Part shown: one piece after another, positions 1-10,806 of the stretch
How the letters are laid out: each line of letters opens with the position of its first letter
How positions within the stretch are numbered: position 1 is the stretch's first letter
Assembly (NCBI RefSeq): GCF_023898315.1
Contig: NC_064622.1
Span: 76,890,387-76,954,386, forward strand
Length of the DNA stretch: 64,000 bases
Direction: 5' to 3'
Source of the DNA: Schistocerca nitens
Taxonomy: Eukaryota > Arthropoda > Insecta > Orthoptera > Acrididae
Position numbers and translations under genes: made by a program
Notes under the pieces: model-generated
Databases searched by the model: none
What the model saw: the letters and a program-made list of their open reading frames with translations, nothing else
What the model was told of the DNA's origin: nothing

Positions 1-98
1 GTTTTGGTTGATACGGATAGTGAGAAGACGGTACAATACCGATATCGGTAGTAATGATGAAATATTAATACAACTCTGGGCATGCATTTCACACTATA

Positions 99-1250
99 CG
101 AGGTGCAACAATAAAGTAATGAGACCACTTTTTTCCCTCCATAGGGTGGCAACCTTGAAGCCTGCTACCGCAGGCAGTGTGTGAGCTTGGTCTTTCCCTA
201 CCAAAACCGCAAAAGGGTTACATCTACAGTGTTTCAGTCAGGAGAAACAGCTTGAACAGCGAACTCCTGTATTTGGCCCTCACCACAACAATGGAATCTC
301 GAAATACTGTGCATCGCATTGCCACCTCTTTGTGTGAAACTCGGTGAGAATACCGCAGTGACATACGAGAAGCTTCAGAAGACTTTTGGAATTGAATTTT
401 TATCATGGGCACAAGTGTTTCTTTGGCTCCAAATGTTTTCTGAGGACGAAACTAATGTCGAAGATGAGCTCCGCATTGGGTGACCATCAACAGCACGAGC
501 AGATGACAACACAGCTATGGGGAATGAACTTATACGAAGTTATCGAAGGTTAATCAAGAAAACGACTATATTGACAGAAAATCTGGACATGAGAAAAGGG
601 TGGTTACCTCTAGCCCAGACAGCAAACCAATGCTGCTATGAAGAGATTCGAGCAACTCCTCGAAAATGGGTCTGTCGTGTTCTTCCGCACATTGCTGACA
701 ATTGGAATCTGCCTCACGATTAAACACCATCCCATACTGCATCATCTATTGGGCAGCTTTTTACTTCAGGGCCCACCGTAGTTCTACCACAAACTCATCA
801 TTCACCCGATATGGCCCTGCCGGCCGGAGTGGCCGAGCGGTTCTAGGCGCTATAGTCTGGAGCCGCGCGACTGCTACTATCGCAGGTTCGAATCCTGCCT
901 CGGGCATGGATGTGTGTGATGTCCTTAGGTTAGTTAGGTTTCAGTAGTTCTAAGTTCTAGGGGACTGATGACCTCCGAAGTTAAGTCCCATAGTGCTCAG
1001 AGCCATTTGAAACATTTGACATAGCCCTGTGTGCTTCCTTTTTATTCCCAGTAGTGAAGTCGGTCGTTAAAAGACACTGTTCTTAACAGTACGGGTCAAC
1101 CAAATACGGCGCTTGCTGATATACCAGAACATTAGGTCCAGAGATGCTACCAGCAATGGCAACTAGACAGTTGATGTTCCTGAGACTTACTGAGTCTCAT
1201 CTTTATTCACAATAACGATGTAGGCTGAAGCAATGAGTTACAATTTGTGT
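99..1250 (+). pseudogene. Degenerate mariner-like transposon
   Basis: A mariner-family transposon relic. Translating from about position 329 on the plus strand gives a typical mariner N-terminal helix-turn-helix region (reads like LCVKLGENTAVTYEKLQ), with an in-frame stop soon after. Near 776-820 the pre-catalytic motif HHSPDMAL is readable. It continues after the embedded SINE as CASFLFPVVKSVVK, which matches the usual mariner sequence downstream of SPDLAPCDFFLFP. The left end begins with CGAGGTGCAACAATAAAG directly after a TA. The middle of the transposase is missing, so the copy is non-functional. The right end is uncertain and was placed from the usual 1.3-kb size of the family. Confidence 0.7.
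820..1018 (+). mobile_element. tRNA-derived SINE (family A)
   Basis: A full-length copy of the dominant SINE. The head resembles a class II (Leu/Ser-like) tRNA with internal RNA polymerase III A box (GTGGCCGAGCGG) and B box (GGTTCGAATCC). The body ends in AGAGCCATTTGAAACATTT. Imperfect target duplications (ATATGGCCCTG at 809-819 and ACATAGCCCTG at 1019-1029) show that it inserted into the mariner relic's C-terminal coding region. The tRNA-like fold is a retroposon head, not a functional tRNA gene. Confidence 0.95.
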
Positions 1251-1438
1251 CAGCACTGGGATTAGGAGTTGGGTCTCTTCTATAATAGGCAAATGCACTA
1301 TCCATTGTGCCACATTGGCACTCAGGCGGTCACATATGCGTAAGGACTATCCAGCAACGTCTTCCTTCCCGAAACAAATTCCAAATCACACCTCACTCCA
1401 TTGCTAATCCCGTTCTGATCTCGCAACAGTATTACGGG
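1251..1438. other. Unassigned spacer
   Basis: Short stretch between the mariner relic and the truncated Tc1. No convincing coding or repeat signal was seen. Confidence 0.4.
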
Positions 1439-2060
1439 GGCACACAGGGCCAACACCCGGCATCATGGTGTGGGGAGCGATCTCCTACACTGGCCGTACA
1501 CCACTGGTGACCGTCGAGGGGACACTGAATAGTGCACGGTACATCCAAACCGTCATCGAACCCATCGTTCTACCATTCCTAGACCGGCAAGGGAACTTGC
1601 TGTTCCAACAGGACAATGCACGTCCGCATGTATCCCGTGCCACCCAACGTGCTCTAGAAGGTGTAAGTCAACTACCCTGGCCAGCAAGATCTCCGGATCT
1701 GTCCCCCATTGAGCATGTTTGGGACTGGATGAAGCGTCGTCTCACGCGGTCTGCACGTCCAGCACGAACGCTGGTCCAACTGAGGCGCCAGGTGGAAATG
1801 GCATGGCAAGCCGTTCCACAGGACTACATCCAGCATCTCTACGATCGTCTCCATGGGAGAATAGCAGCCTGCATTGCTGCGAAAGGTGGATATACACTGT
1901 ACTAGTGCCGACATTGTGCATGCTCTGTTGCCTGTGTCTATGTGCCTGTGGTTCTGTCAGTGTGATCATGTGGTGTATCTGACCCCAGGAATGTGTCAAT
2001 AAAGTTTCCCGTTCCTGGGACAATGAATTCACGGTGTTCTTATTTCAATTTCCAGGAGTG
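1439..2060 (+). mobile_element. 5'-truncated Tc1-like transposon (family A)
   Basis: The right-hand 620 bp of the same Tc1-like element that is complete at 58138-59559. It contains the C-terminal 147 codons of the transposase (1465-1905), from the MVWGAI motif through the second catalytic Asp (QQDNARPH) and the final Glu (SPDLSPIEHVWDWMK) to the natural end YTLY. The right terminal inverted repeat (TTTCCAGGAGTG) is followed by a TA at 2061-2062. The left end with the DNA-binding domains is missing; similarity begins abruptly near 1439. By eye only about seven substitutions separate it from the complete copy, so the truncation is recent. Confidence 0.93.
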
Positions 2061-2153
2061 TATTAATCATATAGACGCTGATGGGTATATGAGCAAGTAC
2101 GCTTACATGGACCGCAGCACAACAGATCGAATCACAAGACAGACATACAAATT
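2061..2153. other. Unassigned spacer
   Basis: About 90 bases with no recognisable feature between two Tc1 fragments. Confidence 0.3.
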
Positions 2154-2863
2154 TGTAGTCAGTGTGCGTTGGATAACCACGGGAGTGTTCCTGCTGTCGT
2201 ACGAAATTGCACCCTAGGCCATAACTCCAGGGGTAGGTCCAGTGTGTCTAGCACACAGATTGCAGGCTCTCAACCAGCCTCCCTCTAGCCAACACACGGC
2301 CGTTACTGGCACCGAGGCAGACCCAGTTTCCATCAGAAAACACAACAGACCTCCACCCTGTCATTGAATGAGTTCTCGCTTAACAACACCGGAGTCGCAA
2401 ACGGCGGTGGTGTGGAGTGCCACACTCGAACGGTACTTACCAACTGCAATCGGGCTTCATCTGACCAGGTGCAGCACAATGCGCCAGAGCTACACGCCCA
2501 ACACAATGGTGACCGTCTGGAGCCCGGTCTTCTTGTGATCGTGTGTTCTCGAAAACAACGCTTCCAGAAGTCATCTACAGAGGTTGCGTTCCTGCCAAAT
2601 CTTTCTGCAGTATCGCCGAAGGAACATCCAGCTTCTCCTAGCCCTATTATACAAATTCTTTCAGACTCCGTGAGGAGTTGATAATAGCGTCTTTGTCACC
2701 TTAAAGGCATTCTAGACTAACATCAACTCACCACGTCCAATCAAAAAGGTAACTAATACTCACAACCGTTAAAGCGCGTATTTAAAGCAAACCTGATTTG
2801 CATCGTCGTAGTGCCTCTACTAGCGCCACTCTTATGCGACTGGCACGAAATTTGAATAGACAT
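2154..2863 (-). pseudogene. Decayed Tc1-like transposon (family C)
   Basis: A minus-strand Tc1-type relic. I recognise its layout from related locust repeats: C-terminal coding remains lie at the left (2154-2350), with DNA-binding-domain remains and the 5' untranslated part at the right (2600-2863). Several internal blocks are missing relative to that layout and no open frame survives. The assignment rests on similarity to a remembered family, so the boundaries are approximate. Confidence 0.55.
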
Positions 2864-3506
2864 TGAGCCGGAGCGCGGCTGGCGCCAGTGTTCTCGCACC
2901 TACTATGGCATCGGTGCCATCCATTATAGGGTCACCATCTTTGCCTTCCGCGATTCAGGCCGGTGGTCGGGTGGTTAACGGAGAGAAAAGAGACAGCGGA
3001 GTGGATATTCCCAGGGTCGGAGATGGCTTGTTGACGTTTACCGTGAGGCCTGTGGTACGACGCCTGTACGCTATTCATTTGTTCTCGTCACATGTATGAT
3101 TATTTATCTTGTTATATTTAATGTCAGTAAAATGTAAGTGTTATCGAGGTCCGAATTGGGACGTTGTATTCTTCTCTTGTGGAAACAAATTTAAGTGATT
3201 TTATTCCTTTTTAAGTAGCTTTTAGATGCGTACATTTTGCCTCCATGTTTCGTGTGTTTATGGCTTCCGCGTTAATTAAAATTACAATAAAGGTAAATTT
3301 GGCAACGGAGGGTTTCTTGCATTTATTAGTTGCTAAGTGGATCCTTAGTTAAGTGCAGGAACCCTACCAATTGGTAGCAGACTTCCACGATTCGAAGGGG
3401 GCTGGGGCGGGAATAGCATTTTCTCGTGCCTTCTGTATACTGTATTTGTCTTTTTTTTTCTCTCTGAGTTTCATATTTCTTTTGGGTTTTAGGAACAATT
3501 ATCACC
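2864..3506 (+). other. Possible LTR and leader upstream of a gag-like fragment
   Basis: A region without coding sequence. It contains an AATAAA-like signal near 3287 and a short motif TTGGTAGCAGA near 3371 that resembles the start of a primer-binding site. It runs directly into the gag-like reading frame at 3507, so it could be the 3' part of an LTR plus leader. No second LTR is visible, so this is weakly supported. Confidence 0.3.
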
Positions 3507-3719
3507 ATGTCCGTGCCGACGTGCCCTGGTATCAGCCGTGTTCGGCGTGAACATCTGGTTTATGAGTTGCAAATACGCAACATACCTACGGACGGAGCCG
3601 TGACAGAACTTGCCAGCCGTCTCCGTACAGCAACTACAATACTTCTTTCATGCTCGGCTGATATCTACGGCGACATCGGTGAGTTATTACATTGTCGGAG
3701 AGTCTGGGCAATACTGATG
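3507..3719 (+). pseudogene. Gag-like N-terminal fragment of an LTR retrotransposon
   Basis: An ATG in a good context (ATCACCATGT) opens a frame reading MSVPTCPGISRVRREHLVYE and continuing LQIRNIPTDGAVTELASRLR. A basic start followed by a short helix-turn-helix (HLVYELQIR ... ELASRLR) resembles the SAP-like N-terminus found in many insect Gypsy-type Gag proteins. The frame is interrupted by a SINE whose target duplication starts at 3706. Possible continuation beyond 3919 is too degenerate to define. No pol domains are nearby, so this is an orphan fragment. An unrelated host SAP-domain exon is a less likely alternative. Confidence 0.4.
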
Positions 3720-3904
3720 GCTCTGAGCACTATGGGTCTTAACTTCTGAGGTCATCAGTCCCCTAGAACTTAGAACTACATAAACCTAGCTAACCTAAGG
3801 ACATCACACACATCCATGCCCGAGGTAGGATTCGAACCTGCGACCGTTGCGGTTGCGCAGTTCCAGACTGAAGCGCCTAGAACCGCTCGGCCACATTGGC
3901 CGGC
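3720..3904 (-). mobile_element. tRNA-derived SINE (family A)
   Basis: Minus-strand full-length SINE. The A and B boxes are readable on the reverse strand near 3890 and 3830, and the 3' end AGAGCCAT lies near 3720. A perfect 14-bp target duplication (GGGCAATACTGATG) flanks it at 3706-3719 and 3905-3918, so both boundaries are exact. Confidence 0.97.
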
Positions 3905-3918
3905 GGGCAATACTGATG

Positions 3919-4239
3919 TGAGTTTAGAAGCATGAACTGGAATTTGTATCAGGGAGGGAGGGAGACGTTCTAGGGCAGTTTGTGCAGCTCGGAGTTCCAT
4001 CTGGCGCAATGGTGGGGCGTCTACGAGGTAAACAGGAGCCTAAGTACGAATCCTGGTGCTGGCACAAATTTTGATTAGTTGCTTCAGTCATTATCGTAAA
4101 CAATAGGAACGCAGATGGAGCAAGTGTGTACAGGCACAAGGAAGTTACTTTGAAGGTTATAGCCTTATGATTGGTTAAAAATCTAATTAATGGGAGTTTT
4201 TTTCTAACCAGTCCCCTTACTTTACTGTCACGCCTCCTA
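3919..4239. other. Stretch without a recognisable gene
   Basis: Possibly residual gag-like sequence immediately after the SINE. Otherwise nothing recognisable. Confidence 0.3.
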
Positions 4240-5100
4240 CATTAATGCTGGTGGAATTCGCCTGCAAAACATTGTTTCATCTTCGCGTATCAGCCATCCG
4301 CAGTGAGCCTGGCTTCGGCAGCCGTTTCCCTCCAGACGGCGCCGTTCGGTCTCGCCTTCCGCCTGGAGAAGCGAGCAAAAGCGCGGCGCGATTCGGCAGC
4401 CGCGGGGGCGTGCCCCGGCCGACCGGAGAAAAGGACAAATTACTCGGATTCGTTCGTTAGTGGCTGTTTGTTATTAGGCGCAATTTGAGTCGGCATTTCG
4501 AAGCGAGGCGGCCCTTTGGCCGCCGGGCTGCCGGTCGCGACTCGCCTTCTTTCATTTTGTATACGCGCGTAATTCCGAGAGTAGGAGGCCCCGAAGTCGC
4601 GGGATGTTGTACCACGCCGAGGGGAGGGGGAGACTTTTGCGTCGCGCCGCCAGGAGCCGGGTGTGGGCGTCCGCGATAAAATAACTCGAAATTAGCAGCC
4701 TGCGACCGCCACTGCCGCAGCCGCCGCGTTTCCTATAAATGCGGATGCACAGAGGGCGACAGCGAAGGACACTTTTTGTGCGGACGGCCGCCTGACGAGT
4801 GCTCTTCAGCCAACGGGTGCCTCATCACTGATTTGTTCCGGCGGCTGCCGGCACGTAATATTCGCTCGCCCCCCTCCTGCACGGAGTTTCTTTTGGAACG
4901 GAGACTGGAAGGGGGTGACGGAAGGGGGGCTGTTTGAGGGAGGGGGAGGAAAAAAATGGAACAGTAATTGTACGGCCAAATATTGAGATAATTGATTAAT
5001 CTCGCGTAGCTCTGTGATTATTATCAACTGCTCTGCATGGGGTAATTAGAGACGTAAGCTCCTGCTGATGCACGTAGCTCCGAGCACACTTCCTCCCGCC
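4240..5100. promoter_or_regulatory. CpG-rich block with many ATTA/TAAT cores
   Basis: A GC- and CpG-rich block that contrasts sharply with the AT-rich flanks and shows no transposon signature. ATTA/TAAT cores recur through it (for example near 4438, 4470, 4570, 4695, 4855, 4965, 4990-5030 and 5043). A TATA-like CTATAAATGC lies at about 4733. Short open frames here look like by-products of GC richness. It could be a promoter or enhancer of a host gene outside the window. That is inference from composition only. Confidence 0.3.
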
Positions 5101-5455
5101 CGAACTGTCTGAAGCGTGTTTGATGTAAAGATGATCCGTGGAAAATCTTCGGTCCTCATTAATTTCTCGCAGCTACCGCCACGAATTTTTTTTTAGAGAT
5201 ATCCAAACACGCCGTGACTTCAGACGTTTCCTGATGGCTCGTGGTGAAAAAAAATTTCTTCCAGCAGGTGTTGGGTTCTACAGGCAGCTAAACGTGTGAC
5301 AGGATTTCATACCCTTTTTACCTGTCAGGTGCGATGTTCACAAACACCGACTCATCGTGGAACATTAGAAACAGAGAGCAAACTATAATTCTCTTGTACT
5401 TCTCTAGATTCGTTTCCCGGTGCCTGCAAAACAGAAAGTAATAAGTACATTACTT
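5101..5455. other. Stretch without a recognisable gene
   Basis: Nothing recognisable on either strand apart from A/T homopolymer runs. Confidence 0.4.
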
Positions 5456-5467
5456 CCTTTGACAGGA

Positions 5468-5660
5468 GCCGGCCGAAGTGGCCGTGCGGTTAAAGGCGCT
5501 GCAGTCTGGAACCGCAAGACCGCTACGGTCGCAGGTTCGAATCCTGCCTCGGGCATGGATGTTTGTGATGTCCTTAGGTTAGTTAGGTTTAACTAGTTCT
5601 AAGTTCTAGGGGACTAATGACCTCAGCAGTTGAGTCCCATAGTGCTCAGAGCCATTTGAA
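5468..5660 (+). mobile_element. tRNA-derived SINE (family A, 'GTGCGGTTAAAGG' subtype)
   Basis: Full-length SINE of a second subtype. After the A box the tRNA head reads GTGCGGTTAAAGGCGCTGCA instead of GAGCGGTTCTAGGCGCTACA, and the body has TTTGTGATG and AACTAGTTC. A perfect 12-bp duplication (CCTTTGACAGGA) at 5456-5467 and 5661-5672 fixes the ends. Confidence 0.97.
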
Positions 5661-5672
5661 CCTTTGACAGGA

Positions 5673-6079
5673 ATTCATTTTAAACATTTACCATTGCCCT
5701 GCCAATTATTGATTTTTGCAACATAATAACTCATGTAGTAAATAAGGGAACTGACATTCCAACCTTGATACAACTGTTCCACCTGTTGTGCAGGATATAA
5801 TTATGAGACAGGGCAAATACCCCCATATTTCGAGAAGACTATAATAATTCCAATACCTGAGAAATTTTGAAATACGCCATAAAACACTGACTCTACAATT
5901 TATCTTAGAAGATAGACTGAAGAAAGGCATTTTTAGATAAAGGAACACGTGTGATAATTTTGGCTCGAATACTATCTGAAGTTACGACGATAATGTACAC
6001 GTACCATAAGGTTATCTACAACTTATACAGATATCACACTGGAGCTGTAGGAGTCGAAGGGCCTGAAAGGAAAGCAGTA
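5673..6079. other. Stretch without a recognisable gene
   Basis: AT-rich. From about 5940 onward it may already be very old LINE sequence. No reading frame is convincing. Confidence 0.3.
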
Positions 6080-7613
6080 GCTCAAAAGCGAGTGAGAGGG
6101 GTCTAATCTATCCCCCATGTTATTCAATATTTACATAGAAAAAATAATGAAAGAGCAAGCCACCTAGTTAAATTTTGTATACACACAAACTACAAGACAT
6201 TTAAAGGGACAGGTTTGTACTCGACCATAAGTTATTGGTTATCAGCTACACAATAAAATCGAAGAAATTGTGGAGAGGCAAGAAATAAAAGTAGTAGGAC
6301 CTAGATAAGTTAAAAGAATGAGAGGTTGTCCAGAGTTTCAAAGGGCGAGTATTACAACGATTGACTGAAGCAGGGGACAGGAGCACTTTAGAAGATTAAT
6401 CAGCTTTTGAGAGATGGTATAGTGAAACCAGCAGAGGATCATATAGACTAAAAGACAAAGATCAGTAAACATCCTTCGATAACACATTATGTATCGAATT
6501 TTGTTGAGGAAAGTAGAAAATATAAAAATACAAAAAAATTATGCTTTCAAAACAGAGTATAGTTGTCTAAAAATGAGACTAGCAGGAACTACAAAATGGC
6601 ACAACACGAATGGCTAGAAGAGAAACGCCAAGACGTATAGTATGGGAAGGTAGAGCAATGAAAGACTTCATCCCTGGTAGAAAATACCATGACAAAACAA
6701 TTACACCTTGCATAAAAGATATGTGAAACAGGTGAGATATCGTCTGGCCTCTGTATGAGTGTAATAATCCCAGTCGCAAAGAAGGCTGGTGTGACTTTTA
6801 CCGAACCATCAGTTTAATAAGTCATGGTGGCAAAATACTGACATAAATTATTTACAGCAAAATCGAAAGAGATGTAGATACCAACCTCTCGAATATCAAG
6901 TTGGTTTCCGGAGAAACCATAGAAACACGCGAGTCAGCAATGAACATATGGCATTTTGAAAGATAGATTAAGGAAAGGTAGACCTATGCTTACAGCATTT
7001 GTAGATTTACAGAAAGCTTTTGATAATAATCACTGGCGCACATCCTTTGAAATTCTAAAGGTATCAGGAGTAAAAGACATGGAGCGAAAGGTTAGCCGCC
7101 TCTTGAAACTTCCTGGCAGATGAAAACTGTGTGTCAGACCGAGACTCGAATTCGGGACCTTTGCCTTTCGCAAGCCAGTGCTCTACCATCTGAGCTACCC
7201 AAGCACGACTCACACCCCGGCCTCACAGCTTCACTTCTGTCATTACCTCGTCTCCTCCTTTCATTCTAGCTTCTACTTGTGCGGAAACTAGACTACCGTT
7301 GTAACAGTGTGGGGACATGAAAGGCAAGCAGTAGTTGCAATGGGAGTCAGGCAGGGTTTAGGCTGTCCCCAACGTTATTCAGTCTAGAAACTGAGTGAAT
7401 GTTAAAGGAAGCCAAGGAGAAATTTGGAAAAGTATTTGAAGTTCAGGGTGACGAAATAAAAACATTGAGTTTGCCGATAACATTGTAAATCTGTCAGATG
7501 TCGCAAAGGATTTGGAAGATATCATAATGGATAGGGGGTATAAGACAAAGACCCACTAACGTAAAACAAGGTTAATGGAATACACTCGAATTAAATCAGT
7601 CAACATTGAGAGA
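6080..7613 (+). pseudogene. Degenerate RTE-like LINE reverse transcriptase
   Basis: Old plus-strand remains of a non-LTR retrotransposon. Readable landmarks are IPVAKKAGV near 6770, YQVGFRRN near 6895, an AFDKV-type block corrupted to AFDNNHW near 7017-7035, LKVSGVKDMERK near 7060-7090, and beyond the nested SINE a GVRQG-type block near 7340. These follow the order expected in an RTE-type reverse transcriptase. Stops and shifts occur every few dozen codons. A family B SINE interrupts it at 7104-7263 and a Tc1-like element abuts its right end. Confidence 0.6.
7104..7263 (-). mobile_element. tRNA-derived SINE (family B)
   Basis: Minus-strand copy of the second tRNA-headed SINE family. On the reverse strand it reads GTAGCTCAGATGGTAGAGCA (A box region) and later GAATTCGAGTCTCGGTC (B box region). 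At the left end it has the family's AAACTTCCTGGCAG. It lies inside the RTE-like relic. The duplication is not clear, so the ends are approximate. Confidence 0.85.
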
Positions 7614-7617
7614 TTTA

Positions 7618-8748
7618 CACTGAGGTAACGAAAGTCGAGGGGTACCTCCGAACATCGTGTCGAACCTCCTTTTTCGCAATTGTACAGAAACTCGACGTGG
7701 CATGGACTCATAACGTTGTAAGACGTTCCGTGCAGAAATATTGAGTCACGTTGTCTGTATAGCTGCCCACAATTACGAAAGTATTGCGGGTGCAGGATTT
7801 CGTGCGCGAATTGGCCTCTCGGTTATGTCCCATAAATGTTCTATGGGATTTACGCCGGCCATCTGGTTGGGCAGATTAGTGGTTCGAACTGTTCAGAATG
7901 TTGTCATCCATAAAGATTCTATCGTTGTTTGGAAATATGAAGTTCGTGAATGGCTGAAAATGGTTTCCAAGTAGCCGAACATAACCGTTTCCATTCAACG
8001 ATCAGTTCAGTACGACTAGATGACGCAGCCTATTCCATATAAACACAACCCGCAACATTAAGGAGCAACCACCAGCTTGTACAGGGCCTTGTTGGCAACT
8101 AGGCTCCGTAGATTCGTGGGGTCTGTGCCACACTCGAACGCTACTTACCAACTGAAATCGGGATTCATCTGACGTTCTTCTAGTCTTCTAGAGTACAACC
8201 GACATGCTCAGGTGCCCAGGAAAGGGGCTGCAGGCGATGTGGTGCTGTCAGCAAAGGCACTTGCGTCGATCATATGCTGCCACAGCCCACTAACGCCAAA
8301 TTTCGCCGCCCTGTCCTAACGTATACGTCCGTCGCACGTCCCACATTGATATCTGCGGTTATTTCACACAGTGTAGCTTATCGCTTGGCACTGTCAACAC
8401 TACGCAAAAGCCGCTGGCCTCAGTCGTTAAGTGAAGGCCGTCGGCCACCATCTTGTCCGTGGTGAGAAGCAATGCCTGCAATTCTCGGCACGCTCTTGTC
8501 GCAATGGATGGCGTAACACTGAATTCCCTAACGATTTCCGAAATGGAATGTCCCATGCGTGTAGGTCCAACTACCATTCCGCTTTCAAAGTCTGTTAATT
8601 CCTGTCATGCGGAGACCGTTTCACATGTGTTGCCCGGGAACTAATCACAACGCTGTTAGTGCTCTGCCCTTTTATATGTAGTGCATGCGATACTACCGCC
8701 ATCTGTACTCTTGCATATGGCTGTCCAATGACTTTTGTCACCTCGTTG
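7618..8748 (-). pseudogene. Decayed Tc1-like transposon (family D)
   Basis: A minus-strand Tc1-type element with inverted ends: CACTGAGGTAACGAAAGTC at 7618 after a TA, and GACTTTTGTCACCTC at the other end near 8745. On the minus strand, 8359-8577 reads a helix-turn-helix-like segment (GHSISEIVREFSVTPSIATR), the family's DNA-binding domain. Frameshifts and deletions break the rest. The same family occurs at 40447. Confidence 0.75.
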
Positions 8749-9199
8749 AAGATTACGAAAAGAGACAGTTTTGTTATTTTGACAGAAAAATGTAAATCTG
8801 CTGCAGAATTATGGAACATGTTTTATGCTCAAGAATTATGACGTTTATGGAAAATGAACATCTCCTCTATAAAAATCAACATGGATTCCGAAAACAGAGA
8901 TCCTGTGAAACCCAGCTCTCTCTGCTCCTACATGAGATCCACAGTGCAGTGGACAGCGGCGCTCAGGTTGATGCCGTGTTCCTTGATTTCAGTAAGGCAT
9001 TTGACGCCGTCCTGCTTTGCCATTTAGTGAAAAAAATACGAGCTTACAGAGTATCGGAGCAGACTTGTGATGGGATTCAACGCTTTGTTGCAGATAGAAC
9101 TCAGCACGTCGCTCTTAACGGAACAGAATCGACAGATGTAAAGGTAATATCCGGAGTACCACATGGAAGTGTGATAGGAACGTTGCTGTTTACAATATA

Positions 9200-9995
9200 C
9201 AGGGTGTCCCAGCTATCTTGTCCACCCAAAATATCTCTGGAACAATAACAGCTATTGGAAAACGACTTTCACCGGTATCAATGTAGGCCTGCGGCCCATG
9301 AACGTACAAATTTGGAAACATTCTAAAACGAAAGCATATGTGTTTTTTAACACAAACTTATGTTTTTTAATGGACCTCCTATATTTTTTCTTCAGAAATC
9401 CATAGCATGACAAAGCACATACACAAAGTCGTTGATTGCATCGCAATATCCTCATTACATCCCGAGATATTGAGACGCGAACTTGACGCTTGAAACACCC
9501 GACATGCGCTGCTAGCGCACGTCCTGAGGCTCAGGCGTGAACCCCATGCTGCCCGTATTCGCGATGTGATTGACAAGTAACTGTCCCTCTTGATAAGTAT
9601 GCAGGTGTGATTACACATGTCAATCACATCGCGATTACGGGCAGCATGGGGTTCACGCCTGAGCCTGAGGACATGCGCTAGCAGCGCATGTCGGGTGTTC
9701 CAAGCGTCAACTTCGCGTCTCAATATCTCGGGATGTAACGGGAATATTGCGATGCAATCAACGCCATTGTGTATGTGCTTTGTCATGCTATGGATTGCTG
9801 AAGAAAAAATACAGGAGGTCCATTTAAAAAAACATAAGTTTGTGTTAAAAAACACATATGCTTTCGTTTTAGAATGTTTCCAAATTTGTACATTCATGGG
9901 CCCCAGGCCTACATTGATACCGGTGAAAGTCGTTTTCCAATAGCTGTTATTGTTCCAGAGATATTTTGGGTGGACAAGATAGCTGGGACACCCTG
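9200..9995. mobile_element. Foldback DNA transposon (796-bp palindrome)
   Basis: A near-perfect inverted repeat with two arms of about 380 bp and a small loop near 9580-9615. The ends are CAGGGTGTCCCAGCTATC and its complement, with TA flanking each side (9198-9199 and 9996-9997). It interrupts the LINE reverse transcriptase just before the catalytic FADD motif. Open frames inside it are mirror-image artefacts. The TA duplication fits a non-autonomous Tc1/mariner-type foldback MITE; no transposase is present. Confidence 0.9.
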
Positions 9996-10616
9996 TATAT
10001 CTAGTAGAAAGCGTCGGATGCTCTTTAAGGCTATTCGCAGATGATGCAGTTGTCTGTACCAAAGTAGCAACGCCAGAAGATAGTGGGAATTCGCAGAACG
10101 ACCTGCAGAGAACTGATGAATGGTGCAGGCTCTGGCAGTTGACCCCGAAGTAAATAAATGTAAGATATTGCGCATACGTAGGGAAAGAAATCCTCTACTG
10201 TAGAGCTACAGTATTGATGACAAACTGGTGGATACAACGTCTGCCGTAAAATATATAGGTGTAACTATCCAGAGAGACCTTAAGTGGAATGACCATATAA
10301 AACAGATAGTGGGAGATGCAGACACCAAACTCAGATTCGTCGGAAGAATCTTAAGGAAATGTAACTCATCCACAAAAGAAGTGGCTTATATGGCGCTTCT
10401 TCACCCGATTCTTGAGTATTGTTTATCTGTCTGGGATCCATATCAGATAGGACTGATGGAGGAGATAGAGAAGATCCAACGAAGGGCGGCGCGTTTCGTC
10501 ACGGAATCGTTTAGCTGGCGAGAGAGCGTTACGGAGATGCTACACAAACTCCACTGGCAGACGTTACAAGAGAGACGTTGTGCACCACGGAGAGAATTAC
10601 TATTGAATTTTCGGGA

Positions 10617-10806
10617 GCCGGCCGAAGTGGCCGTGCGGTTAAAGGCGCTGCAGTCTGGAACCGCAAGACCGCTACGGTCGCAGGTTCGAATCCTGCCTCG
10701 GGCATGGATGTTTGTGATGTCCTTAGGTTTAACTAGTTCTCAGTTCTAGGGGACTAATAACCTCAGCAGTAGAGTCCCATAGTGCTCAGAGCCATTTGAA
10801 CCATTT
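10617..10806 (+). mobile_element. tRNA-derived SINE (family A, 'GTGCGGTTAAAGG' subtype)
   Basis: Second-subtype SINE nested in the LINE C-terminus. It is flanked by a perfect 14-bp duplication (TTGAATTTTCGGGA at 10603-10616 and 10807-10820). Removing it restores the LINE frame across ELLLNFR-DSTFQEES. Confidence 0.97.

Noticed and set aside
822..905. Class II tRNA gene
   Set aside because: The tRNA-like fold is the head of a dispersed SINE with target duplications and a constant non-tRNA body. The same applies to all family A, family B and inverted-pair copies.
4245..4679. Short proteins in the first CpG-rich block
   Set aside because: Several overlapping frames of similar length with no recognisable domain; expected from GC richness.
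9379..10062. 227-codon reading frame on the minus strand
   Set aside because: It lies across the arms of the foldback element; the two halves are mirror images and no protein domain is present.
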